Origin: Cryptomeria japonica
Taxonomy: Eukaryota; Streptophyta; Pinopsida; Cupressales; Cupressaceae
Direction of reading: 5' to 3'
DNA: 64,000 nucleotides
Assembly: GCF_030272615.1 (NCBI RefSeq)
Contig: NC_081412.1
Span: 346,276,169-346,340,168 of the forward strand
Shown here: one piece after another, positions 43,260 to 55,123 of the stretch
Layout of the letters: each line of letters begins with the position of its first letter
How positions within the stretch are numbered: the first letter of the stretch is position 1
Made by a program: the position numbers and the translations under genes
Notes under the pieces: model-generated
Told to the model about the DNA's origin: nothing
Databases searched by the model: none
The model's input: the letters and a program-made list of their open reading frames with translations, nothing else

Positions 43260-46200
43260 CTTCCCCTAAACTAATATCTTTCTAATTTAGTTTGTGAAAG
43301 AACCATTTGCACCATCCTAACATACAAATCCATCCTCACATCATTTCTTTTCTTTTCTTCTAATTTTAAAATGCAGATACCTAAAATTGTCGTGTGCCCA
43401 TATATGCCAGTTTTACTAATTACTCTTCTTGAGAATCAAATCATATTAATTATTTAATTGTTTCATCTTTAATGTTCTACATCAATAGTATTCTTTAATT
43501 TCATAATCCATGATGTCAGTTTTTCTCGAATTTCTTAATCATTTAATCAATTAATTGTTTCCTTTTAATATTAACTAAATAATCTTATTATTTAATCAAT
43601 TTATATTATCCTTTTCAATTAAACAATCTTTATTATTTAATTAAACTCAATTTCTATCTTCTCATGATTAAATAATTTCTTTAAATTATTTAATTAGCTA
43701 ATAATGTTCTCTTGATTAAGTAATTTTTCTAAATTTATTTGATCTCATACAACCTCTATTTCAAATTAATTTCATTTCTCTCTCATTCTAATTACATTTT
43801 CATATTTTTGAAAAACCCATATTTCTTTCAAATGATATTTCATTTCAAAATTATTACATAACATGTAGAAATTCCTAAATACCACTAACACTTAGTTCTA
43901 ACTAGTGAGACAATCACTTTTTCTAACTAGTTAGTCACTTCCCCACTTTTTGAATTCACCTTTTTTTGACTAGTCAATTGTTCAGTTCCATTATCAATCA
44001 AATCTCCTAACTAGTTAGTCAAGTGATTTACTTCATCAATCAGATTCGGTCACATTGAGTGATTATCTCTAACCACCTTGCCTCATGAAATCTCAACCAT
44101 TAATCAATTTTGTTCTCAAATCAATCTTGACCATTGAATCAAATTCTTAAAAATTATATAAATTCAAGTTCAATCTCCATTTTTTACAAACACTATCTTT
44201 GTATTCTTATGCATCTATCTTGCGGGTGTTTGTGAAGTGGGACTTTGAAATCCATCATCCAACACAAGGAAAAAGAGAACAATGGAGGCAAAGTTCTTGG
44301 GAATCAACATCGAGTTTGCTTACTTCATGGTTGTTTCATTTTATTGATTTTCTTTAATATTTCTTCATTACATTATGATTCAACTTTGTTAGATTTAAGG
44401 TTTATTGGTTTCCATTTTAGTTTAATTAACATGTTGATTTTCCCCTTTTACATATCTAGTAAAATCAACGCGATCTAACAGTAAGCTAACTTTTGATTTT
44501 CTTGCAAATCTAGAAAATGTGCAACTACAAGTTTCTAATTACACAAATTCCAAAGGATTTATGCATTTGATAGTGATTTCTCATGCAATTGTTGAATAAT
44601 TCATATATTTGATAGTCAGGTTTGTTTTCTATTGCCATTCACATTTTATAGCATTTCCTGTTTCTATTTTCTACCTTTTTGATTCTCTAGGTTAGGGATT
44701 TTGATACTAATTTTTTATTTTTAGTGTGTGGCAATCATGGGTAAAATATGTAGACCATTCAAACTACTAACTTGTTCCTTGTAGGAACCTTGGAAAATAA
44801 TCTAATTTATTTCTTGTTTTCTTGTATGATTGATAGCTATCAAACATTTGGATTTCTAAGGGAATTAACCATTGATACTAATTGGTTGTTTACCCAAAAT
44901 CATATGAGAAGTATCCTTCGATCTCCTTTCCTTTGAGGACCCTGGGTGTAAGAGAAAATCATAAGATTCAAGAGATATTTCCTAGGGATTTCATCACCCC
45001 ATGGCTTGACCTCAAGCAGTATATATTCAGACCGCTTTACAAAAAGGGCAAGAGTTAAAGTTGTAGATCATCTTGCAATCATATACCAATGATGTCAAAT
45101 TGGGGGTGGAATTAGAGCCACACAAGGTTGACTAAAGCCTTAAGTGACTTGCCACCAAATGTGTATGAGCTATTTTCCTTGAATATTGAATAGAAACCCT
45201 TGTAATTAGAGGCCAAAAACCCTATGCTTGATAGTTCAGGGAGATGAGATTGTACCCCGTAGATACCCGTCATGTACCTCCCATAGTAAAGAAGGAACTC
45301 CTCAATTCATAAGGTCTCTGGACCTTCAAGGTTTAGAGAAAATTGAAATATTTTTTAGGCCCAAGTCTTTATCTATAAGCTATGGATAGGTATTTTATTG
45401 CAACAAGGGCCCTCCTGAGTAATATCCTTTGTTGCCTTGAGTAGGACATGTCCTTGCTTCTAAAGTGTTTGGTAAATTTTTATTTATTTATACCCATAGA
45501 GTTAGTTCATCTTTGGGCTAATTTAGGCCCTTAATGAAAATTTCTAAATTTTAGAGTAGTTTGAGTTAGTAGCCACACTATTATTCACTATTTTCTAGTT
45601 GTTTGATAACCTGGTTTCCTTAAAAAAGTTCCACAAAAACAATCTATAAACTCTTGTCACACAATTGCAAACTACTTTATGCATTTTTCTTTCAATTTAT
45701 GCATCTTCTATATAACCTTGAAATTGAGCCTAATCTGTCACATATCTAATACTAAATCTGTGCAATTGAACTTAATCTTTCATGCATCTACTAAATCCCT
45801 ATCACACAATTGCCTATGAAAAACAAGGCTTTAAAAGGGTCACTCAAATTGCGATCCAAAAGTAGTTTCAACTCTATGATTGACCAGGTTATTAGGCCAA
45901 GTAGGTTTGTCTATTTTATTTTTGAACATTAGTTTCCGTTAGGGTCCTCTTAGTTCCAAAAACCAATTTTGCAAAAAATAGTGTTTTTAGGTAAATTGCA
46001 TCATATGAATTAGTTATTTCCAAGGAAATTACAAAATCATCTTAGGGCTTAACCTTAGTTATTGGTAAGATGCCAATACCTCATTAAAATTTTTATTATC
46101 AACCAATCATCAAGTTCAACCCTTACACTCATTAGTCTAGCTCAGGGTCATAAATTTTATCAAATCCTTAATCAACCATCGTCCCATTTTTCAGGTGAAG

Positions 46201-46961
46201 GTGTCTCTTTCAGCCTCTCAGGTGAATTTCTATAGATTTGTGCTCATAATTATACTAGGAATAAATCTTATAGAATCATATAGTATTTTATGAGGACAAT
46301 CATTACATTCTCATCCAAAAATCTCAAAAATACAAAAATGTCATCATTTAGTTGCATTAGTCTCAAAATTCCCAAAAAGACCAAAAAAAAAGTTTTTAAT
46401 CTTTGTCATCCTCAGTGTGTTTTTAGGAGTCCTTCATGCCCTATACCTTGTTAGAAATAGTGAAAATTTTAGTGGATCCCAATAGTGACTTAAATTTCAA
46501 TCCCATGAGTACTGTGGACCTTGCACCACATTCTCATAAATAAGGTAGAAGATTGGCTACCTTAATGGATCATGCTAGAACTTGTAATCCTAAAATCCAT
46601 ATTCCATAGAGAACATTCAAAAGGGGTTGACTGTTGAAGAACTTGAGGATTCCCACCAAGACCCTCAAATTATTGTAGTCATATATGTGCTTCTCAACCA
46701 TGACCCAAATAGATATTTCTATTGTTAGTGCAGAATGGTGCCAAGTTGCCTCCTGACTTTGACATTTCCGCAATCATGCAACCTGGATCTTTAACTTCTC
46801 AAAGCATGTGGTATCTACAAGTGTCATATTCATAGCAAGTATCCAATATTTTTCTCTTGATGAGAAACACCCAAAGCGCTATGCATGCCACTACATTAAC
46901 AACTCTCTAAAATAATCCTCTTTACAACACCCCTCCAGTCAGTCAAACAAATGTAACTTCA
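43260..46961 (+). other. Probable LTR and leader of Tat-like element C
   Basis: 43,260-44,240 is AT-rich with TTAATTAA runs like the LTRs of A and B, and has a TATATAA box at 44,156. A TATCTTGCGGG segment at 44,215-44,225 may mark an LTR end. 44,245-46,961 holds no convincing protein and would be the leader. Boundaries are not defined because no second LTR is present. Confidence 0.35.
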
Positions 46962-48700
46962 ATGGAAGCTTTCGTGTCTTCCACTATTAATTCTCAAAGT
47001 GAAATATCAACTCAAAATGTGTCCACCTTGAATTCTCAAGAAAACATCAATGCCTCATCTCAAGTAAGTAGCAAGGATCCCTCTCAATCAATGACTAGTG
47101 TATCTCAAATCTTCACTTCAGTCCCAATCAGTTCAACATTTAGTCATCAAAAAATTCTACAACCCAACGAAATTTTTCAAAACCCCTTTGCTAGGACACA
47201 ATGGAATGCCAACACCCATTACACTTACTTCACCCCATCAAGTGCTTCAATTATTTCTCAACTCTTCAACAATTCTACATTTCAGCAATCGCTCGCATAT
47301 TCCAATACCAATCCGTTCATTGATCCCAATCTTAATGTCTAGACTTCATTGACATTGTAAAATATTATTCTTATGCAACAAGTACAAACATTACATTGCC
47401 AAATGTCTAATATTCAAACTGAGGGTACAAAGAAAAGTTTTACCATGGAAGATTTACACCCCTATCCCTTTGATAAACCGATATACATGGCACCTTTCCC
47501 ACCAAACTTTAAAGCTCCTAAATTTGAAAAGTATAAGGGAAAATATGACCCCCAAGACCATATCTATGAATTATTTAGTGCTTGTATAGAGGTTTTTGAT
47601 AAAAACACTTATCTAATGTGCCTCTTCCCTCATAGTCTTGTAGGGAAAGCAATGTAATGGTTTTCTTATCTCCTACCTAGAATATGCTCATAGGGTGAGC
47701 TAGCAGAACAGTTTGTGGCACATTTTTTACATAAAATTGAAAATATCATAATGCTAATGGATCTATGTTCCACTAAACAAAAAGAGAGATAATCTTTTGC
47801 TACTTTCTTACAACGTTGGTATTCAATTGCTAAAAAGAGTCTGTGCCACATACCAAAGAAAGAGAAAGTCAAAATGTTCATTGAGAACTTGGTTCCACAA
47901 ATGAAATACCCACAAAAAATGCAATGTTCATATACATTTCACCAAGTAATTGAAAAAGTGCTAAAATGTGAAAAAGGCTCGATCACTCAAGGTCTCCTAA
48001 ATTTTAAAGAGGGTAATCAAACCAATAATGTATCTAATGAGAAAACCAAATTTTGGTCAAGAAATAAAAATGTTAGGAATGATGGAGTGGTGGATCCAAA
48101 ATTAGTCAATAGGGTCCAACCTACAATTTGTCTTTAGGGCTCCACTATAATAAACACACCACCTCCTTATAGAGGTAAATTGCTTAATAACGACTATTCA
48201 TCTAGTGTGGATCAACCCAATCCACAATGCGGTCTAAGGAATAATAATCTAAGGTGAACTTATACTCCACTTGGAGACCTAATTGAGTCAACACTTGAGA
48301 AATTTATCCTTTCTCATGTAATAACATTTCCAGACATCAAAACATTGCCAGAGATCAAACCATATGAGCCAGGCCCCTTCAAGCTAGCTTGGTTAAAAGA
48401 TAATGATTTTTGTGAATACCATAGAGTAAAAGGTCATAAGACCTAAAATTGTTATAAGATTAAGAATCTCATCCAATATTTGATTTACTAGGGCAAGATA
48501 TTAATTGAAAATCTAAAAGAAACATTCACTAATGATCATACTATCTTTAAAAAACCTTTCCAGAATCATGACAAAGGGAAGGGCCCTAGTTTTGGGACTC
48601 ACATAATAGGGCTAATTATACCAGTGTGTCTCATGAATACACCATCAACCACATCAGTCAAGATGATGAAATTATTGTCACCATCATTATCAAAGGAATG
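46962..48700 (+). pseudogene. Element C gag (Tat-like)
   Basis: Frame 46,962 to about 48,137 stays in register through several stops (47,340, 47,655, 48,135 and others). The gag core at 47,460-47,660 reads P-Y-P-F-D-K-P, then P-K-F-E-K-Y-K-G-K-Y-D-P-Q-D-H, closely parallel to element A. A zinc knuckle F-C-E-Y-H-R-V-K-G-H-K-T lies near 48,410-48,450. The N-terminus is Ser/Thr/Gln-rich. Confidence 0.85.
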
Positions 48701-48816
48701 GACCTTGATTGCATGGTAGCCACATGTTGTCTAAAGTAACCCTCCAAGGTGCACCATCTACTTCCCAACTTGCAAGTTAGTACAACCTCCTGGATAACCT
48801 TTAGAAAAATCCCACT

Positions 48817-49440
48817 ATGATCTCTATCTTTGAGATCCTCCACATATCATTGAGTCATGAAGCAGTATTAGATAAATCCTTACATGAGTTTGCGGTACCC
48901 AGTGACATAAATGTCAGTGAATTTCAAGACATGGTTGGTAACCTTTTCACCACACCACATGCCACCTTTACTCAAAAAGATATCTCAATGCATAAACCCT
49001 CACATAATGATCCCCTCCACCTTGAGGTATATGTTCACAAGTATAAAAACAAAAGAGTTCTAATAGATGGTGGAGCTAGCCTCAACATTTGTAACATTAA
49101 AGCTAGTCAATGCACTAGGATTCTCTGAGCATAGTGTGGATGCATGTAATAAAATAAGTATCAAATATTATAATTATGTGGAGCATTTGTCTAAAGGAAT
49201 CATTAATCTACCGATAAGAGTTAGCCCAGTAATCAAAGATACAATATTTCAAGCTCTTGATCTCTAGCTTGACTACAAAATGCTCCTTGGTCGCCCATGG
49301 ATCCGTGCCATGAAAGTCATCCCAAATACTTATCATAAACATGTCAAGTTACCATACAATGGCATAGAGATCATAGTATCAAGATATCCCAACCCTTTTC
49401 AATATCACAAAAACTTGAAAGGCACTACAAAAAATTAGGT
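48817..49440 (+). pseudogene. Element C protease
   Basis: V-L-I-D-G-G-A-S-L-N-I-C at about 49,050-49,090 is the Tat-type active site. L-L-G-R-P-W-I near 49,280 closes the fold. A frame change between the two and several stops show decay. Downstream to 49,860 only scattered, broken frames remain, and no reverse transcriptase follows before element D begins. Confidence 0.8.
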
Positions 49441-49860
49441 TCTTATCAATCAAGAAGCTTTGTACATATTGAATTTATAAGTGTCCTTATCACTTTAAAA
49501 ACCATCCACACCATCCACTTCCAGACCTAGGATCAAGATCAGTGTAGATTGAAAGGGATGTGGAGAATATTCATATGTGGAAGTCTTTTGTATAAGGAAG
49601 TTCCCAATACCATTGATATCTTTTGGGCAGAATTCATTAAACAAAAAGTACAAAGAAAAATCCATCATTTAATATCAATATTCTACTACCTTTACCAAAT
49701 GGGGCAAGCTCAATGAAGAATCCCTTGAAGAACATATTTCAATTTGGCTATATAGAGATGAGGATGATAAAAATTTTGTTGTCAAGAGAAACTATGTAAA
49801 TGATTAGATGTTGTCATTGATTGCAAATGGAGTCAGATATTCCATCTGTAGTTCTTAATT

Positions 49861-50907
49861 TGTTCATACCAAAAGACAGATTGAGTTATGGTGAGGTTCG
49901 GTGAGTTTGAACAAGACATCCGATAGTGTACAATGTTTTGGTTGGTACTTCAATTTGGTTGAATGTTTTGTGTTGCAGATCTTGGAGAAGAATTTTGGAT
50001 GTGTAATATACCTTATTCTTGGTTTGTGGCCTCCGGTGGTGATTCTTGAGTAAGTTGGAAGGCCTGGTTTATAGGTCTTTGGTTAGAATAATTTTTATCA
50101 ACAGTATCGTGTGGATATTCATTGTGTGAATCGTGCAAAGTAATTTTGGTGATTATTTTTGTGTTCGAGGATGTTTAGCTGACATGTGGGAAGCATGTGG
50201 ACAATTATTTTTGGTCCCCATATGCATTGGATTTTAGATTGAGTTGACTTTGTATACATGTTTCATTTGTGTATTATGCGTTATTGGGTCGACATGTAAA
50301 AGATCTAATCTGATGTTGCAAACATATAAGAGTGATTGATATGGTCATTTTTGATATCGATGGTTGTGTGGAAAGTGTTTATGAGATATTGTGCATAGTT
50401 TCACATGCACGAGTGAAGGATTTGTGCTTCGGTATAATGCTGAACAACAAAACAGAGCAGTATAGCACATAAGAGTAAGACTGTATATTTTGTGCTTAAC
50501 TAGAACTATGTTTTGGCATTTATAGATGATGTTTATCAGTTCAGACATTCCAATTATCTTTGTAATCACTTTGTAAGATAGTGAGTCTTTTGGGGTTGTA
50601 GCCCTTACTGTAATTTGAGCAGTGAGCTCTAGGCAGTGTGCCTGGATGCATGTGCATTCCCCATTGTTATATTTCATTTACTCCTAATAGGGTATTATCT
50701 CATTGTGAGTAGGTTCCCACCGTGGTTTTTCCCTTAAATAGGTTTCTATGTAAAAATCCTAGTGTTATGGTGTTGTGGATATTTTCTTTATGTGTCTGCA
50801 TTTTTCTTTTGTTCAGTTGCATTAAGTGGTTGAAGAATCAAATTAATAATGTTAAAAATTGCAAAACACTAATTCACCCCTCCTCTCAGTGTTCCTTGAT
50901 TCCAACA
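49861..50907 (+). repeat. Element D 5' LTR (1,047 bp)
   Basis: Begins TGTTCATACC and ends GATTCCAACA, with matching TGTT/AACA terminal repeats, three bases... two bases before the primer site. The preceding TAATT (49,856-49,860) would be the target duplication. Confidence 0.75.
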
Positions 50908-50909
50908 AT

Positions 50910-50922
50910 TGGTATCGGAGCC
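50910..50922 (+). other. Element D primer binding site
   Basis: TGGTATCGGAGCC matches the initiator tRNA-Met complement with one change (A to G). Confidence 0.8.
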
Positions 50923-50975
50923 TAGTTCCTCGAAAGAAGCCTAACAAATTGAGGAGGATATGAGAAAGTGAATCA

Positions 50976-52154
50976 ATGGATTCTGGTAGTCTTGGACAAT
51001 AGCTTCTTGTTGCACTTGAAGATCTTGATCAATCACAAGCTGAGGTCCAACAAATGAAAGTGAATCTTAGAAATTCTGAAAAATTGATTGAATCATTGAA
51101 AGATTAGCTGAACAAGTCAAGAGAAAAGAGAAAGGAACTTGTTGATAAGCTGAAGGAGAAAGAAAGACACATCATTGATGACCAAGCATTGAAGGAGAAG
51201 ACAAAAGAGTGTGAGAAGCTTGCTAGAGATAATGCAGTTCAAAAGAATGAGATGGAATCTATTGTGATGAAATTGACAAAGGAGATTGAAGGAATAAAGA
51301 AGAATGAAGAAAGCCTTAATCAGTTCCTGAAAGATAAAACTGAAGAATATTGGAGACTTGAGTGTGATAATGACCAACTAAAGCATGACTTGCATAAAAC
51401 CAAGGAAGAACTTGGAAAGGAGATCCTTCTTAAATTTGATCTTGAAGTTGATAATGAGTATAAGGAGAAGTTTCGGATCAGCTTAGCCAGAATTGATGAG
51501 ATGCTTGAAAGCTAGAAGAATGCTAATGACACAAGAGGTCTTGGATTTGAGAAAGGTGAAAGCTCCGGATCTGGTCAAGGCAATACCAAATCAACTCAAT
51601 AGAAGAACAATTCAAGAAGGCCTCTAGTAAGGCAACTTAATGCTCATAAGTTCAATGGTAACTATTTTGTTTGCAATAAATTTGGTCATATGGCTAGTCA
51701 ATACAGAAGTAGGATGAATAATAATAGTCCATCCTTCTTCGATCAATGTTTAAAATACAACAAATATGGTCATAAGTCAAGTGAATGCAGAAGTGTGATG
51801 AACAAATTTCCAAATAGAATAAATGTTAGATGCTATGCATGTGGTAGATTTGGACATGTTGCTAATCAATGCTGATCAAGAGGAAATTAGATGAACTTCA
51901 GGCCTATGCAAAAAAATATTGTTTTCTATGCTTGCAACAAATCCGGTCACATTGCCAAATACTATAGAAGCAGAAATGTGAATAGGAGAGGTCTGGAAGA
52001 CAAGAACAAGAACGTGAAGATAGATGAGAAGAGAAAAGTGAAAGTTGAAGAGATCAGAGAATAGATGAAGAAGACATGGGTTAAAAAGAGTGATTCAGAA
52101 GTAGTGAGTGGATCTGCACCTGATGCCAGTGCTAGAACTACATCTGATAATTGA
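50976..52154 (+). pseudogene. Element D gag-like protein: coiled coil plus four zinc knuckles
   Basis: One frame from the ATG at 50,976 holds about 390 codons with eight stops (TAG at 51000, 51105, 51513, 51600, 51888 and 52062; TGA at 51873 and 52152) and no frameshift. Residues 15-180 are Lys/Glu/Leu-rich with heptad-like spacing, a probable coiled coil. Four knuckles of the C-x2-C-x4-H-x4-C type follow near 51,668, 51,745, 51,831 and 51,927. Only the third (C-Y-A-C-G-R-F-G-H-V-A-N-Q-C) keeps all ligands; the others have Cys-to-Tyr, Cys-to-Phe or similar changes. An RNA-binding gag role is inference. Confidence 0.7.
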
Positions 52155-52534
52155 ACTAAGGCATCTGGCCTTGAGGTAAGTTTTCATGAAAATCTTATAA
52201 ACCCCCCCCTATTTGAGATTTGTGCTTGATTTTGGTAGGTTGTAGAAGTTGTATTTGATGATTGCTAATCTATTGGAAGGATTTCTGAAAGTGTTTGAAT
52301 ATATTTGAGGGTCCGCAGAAGATTTTTGTGTGATACAAAGTATCCGAAAGTATTAGGGAAAAGTGCATTTATTACAGTGAAAAGCTAGGTATGTGTAAGA
52401 TAAAAGGTGACTTAATCATTTCATTTGTCACTTTGTATTCGAGGAGTTAGTGTTTGAAGAGCTCCGAGAGAAGATTGACAAGTGAGATCAAGCATCAACC
52501 TAATGTCCGAAGTGAAGACCAAATTTGGTGGTAA
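52155..52534. other. Element D spacer, no gene recognised
   Basis: Unremarkable sequence between two decayed frames, with a C-run near 52,201-52,208. Confidence 0.4.
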
Positions 52535-53065
52535 ATGTATTTATCGATGAAACCCTTCAGTTTGATATTTGAAATTTGTGAAATGGTTGCATCTGGTATT
52601 GCTACCCCATTAGTCATTGACATCATTGAAAGGGATTGGCCTGACTTTAAACATCTTTCATTCATATCCATGGATTATGATTTGAAGAGCGCATTTTCAG
52701 CCATTCCACATGACATTTTGCATATTGAGGATGTTAGGGTTTACACACACTGCAATATTGAGGAGCTTGGAAGCACACAAATATTGAATTTACATACCAA
52801 GCAAATGGTAGATGAGGTTGGAAAATTGAAACTAGAATTTCAAGAATTGGAGAATAAGGGTTTTGCATAGTTTTCCATATTTTTGATGTTTGATGAACCC
52901 GAATGGGTCCAATACATGTTGAGTCAAATGCATGATGAATTCATGTGGTTAAAAATGCCCTACAAGATCACAAATAATGTTATTAGGGCTGTGATAGGGT
53001 TGTGTTTATTCAAAGAACCACCCTCACTAAAGGTTGTGAATAATGAAATTGTTGAAGTAAGGTAA
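52535..53065 (+). pseudogene. Unrecognised retroelement-like frame, truncated
   Basis: About 177 codons in one frame, interrupted by TAG at 52,868. The first part is acidic/hydrophobic and ends with a K-L-E-F-Q-E-L-E helix; the second contains D-E-P-E-W-V-Q-Y-M-L. I do not recognise the family. It ends within three bases of the element B LTR, so that insertion removed the C-terminus. It may be an accessory frame of element D or part of another element. Confidence 0.45.
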
Positions 53066-53067
53066 AA

Positions 53068-54324
53068 TGATGGAAGGAAATAACACAGTTAAAGAACAAC
53101 ACAATGCACAATCAATCAAATAACCAAGTTATACCTTCATTTTTACCTTCTTCAGATTGAGCAGGATGAGGTTGAAGTAGCGCCCCTTCTCCAACCTGAT
53201 TTGATGTGCTCCTTGATTGAATGTGGTGGCTCTCCAATTATGCACAAATATGATTAAAAGGGATGATGGGATGAATGTGTTGAAGATGGAATATATATGC
53301 AAAGTGGATGCTGAAATGACTAAGTGGTGGATGGGTGGAAATTTTGCTATAGTCTAGTTTCTTGGATGGATTTTTGGACTCAAAATGGCAGCATAAACTT
53401 ACTAAACTTGAAGATGTCCAATGAAGGGGCGGATTCCTCAATTTATAGAAGAAGGGGAGGAGAAATGGAGGGCTAGGATTGATCCAAGATGGAGGGCCAA
53501 GATTGCATGTGAGCCCACACATGGATCAAGAAAGGCTGATATGACAAGTGTGGGATCTAAGAGATATGCTATAAAGGCATTTCTTGTCTCCGCACTCCTC
53601 AAGGTTCATTAGGAAGGCTTCCTAATGCACCTAGGAAAGACAAAAGGAATAAAATATTCCTTATTTTAAAATTTCCCAAAAAGGGAGCATGGGGATTTGA
53701 CGAATAAAAATGAATTAAAATTTGTTGGATGAAGGGATACATAGAGGAATGTGAGATTTTTGAAAATCTCACATTCACCTAGGAAAAGAGCATTTAAGGA
53801 AGATAGTTGGATGAGAGGACAAGGAGATCTAGCCTAGAAGGGCTAGGGGTTGACTTTGTGGTGAATCATGGGAATTAGCCACTAGCAACCTATTAGAAGA
53901 GGGATTAGAAGAAATTAGGAAAGGGATTAGGTGGGATTAGAGAAAGTGAGATTTGTAGGAGGATTTGACTAGGAGAGAGAATGAGTGGAGGCAATTAAAA
54001 ATTGAGGAATAATGCTAAGTAGGATTAAGAGAGTTTCTAGAAGAATTAATTAGACTAATGATGGATTAAAAAAAGGTGATTTGTAGGAATCACAAGGATT
54101 AATTAATTAATTGAGATTAATTAATTAAAAGGGGGGAATTAAGAAGAATTAATTTTGATTGCCTTAGAAGAAGAAAGGAAAATTGATTTATTAAATAAAT
54201 CAATCATTGGACTATAGTGACAACATTAATTAGATAAAATTTAATTAATATTGAGAAGAATAAGGATTAACATAATTAAATAAATTAACTATGTGGGAGA
54301 GTTAAATTAATTTAGGTGTCTACA
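53068..54324 (-). repeat. Element B 3' LTR (1,257 bp)
   Basis: On the minus strand it begins TGTAGACACC and ends CCTTCCATCA. A TATA-like GCATATATAT is at 53,300-53,291. TTAATTAA-rich like the element A LTR. Short open frames on both strands are not supported as genes. Confidence 0.75.
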
Positions 54325-54339
54325 TTTTGCCCCTCTTTT
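54325..54339 (-). other. Element B polypurine tract
   Basis: Minus strand AAAAGAGGGGCAAAA directly precedes the LTR; element A has AAAGAGGGGCAAA at the same place. Confidence 0.8.
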
Positions 54340-55123
54340 ATGCAGCGGCAAAATTTGGCGATGGGTAAAATATAGAAGAAAGAGGATGCCCTGACATAAA
54401 TCGTAGGTGGCGTATGCCCCCTCGAGAATTTTTCAGAATTAAAAAAAAAAAATTAGCGGAAAACTCTCGAAAAGAAGAAGGAAGGAGGGAAAATGATGAA
54501 CGAACAAGAAAGAAAGGAATGATTAAGGAAATGCGAGAAGAGATAGAAGGGGAGAGACGAAGGGTTGGGCCAGCGAGGGGGCCCATATAAGCCACATAGG
54601 GCTCAATGAAGGGTCATTGTCACACATAAGCATTGGACCAAATCAGAGTTTAGAAAGAAAATGGAGAGATGGACCACATTCTGACACATGAGCACCGCAC
54701 AGAGAGTGTTCGCCATCACGAGAGGCCCACCCATTATGGTCCACCAGTATGTACCCTAAGATCACTTTGTGATTCGATAGGTTTAGGGTATAATTTAGGG
54801 CTAGAATTAGGCTTAAAGTTTAGCGGGGCGGTCGCATTGATCGTCATTTTAGCATGCGCGCCCCTAGGTTAGCATGAGCATTGGCGAGTAGCATCACCAC
54901 ATGCGAGGGAGTAGGGGTCTGAGAAGGTTTTGGGTGGGCATACATGCATGGCGTGAGCGCCCACGTTGGTCTAGGTTAGGGTTTAGATTAGGGGGAGAAA
55001 AAAGGGGCGTGTGGCACAAGCGCCTGCACCGATCGGGGTTAGGTCCCAGGTCGGGGGTTTTTGACACATGCAACTGTGGCATAGCATGAGTGCTACATGA
55101 ATTAGCGTGAGCGCTAGGGAGGT
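54340..55123 (+). repeat. Untranslated zone with GCATGAGCG-type motifs upstream of the PMD frame
   Basis: A GAGGGGGCATAC purine segment (minus strand, 54,424-54,413) is shared with element A. From about 54,850 to 55,115 motifs such as GCGTGAGCGC, GCATGAGTGC and GCACAAGCGC repeat irregularly. They occupy the same place relative to the PMD start as the CGTACGAG cluster of element A. No protein is supported. Confidence 0.55.

Larger units (their letters stand above)
49861..53067 (+). mobile_element. Element D: LTR element with gag-only frame, right end lost
   Basis: An LTR (49,861-50,907), primer site and gag-like frame are present, but no protease, integrase or reverse transcriptase follows. 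The right side is cut by the LTR of element B at 53,068. It could be a non-autonomous gag-bearing element or a deleted autonomous one. It lies within the remains of element C. Confidence 0.6.
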
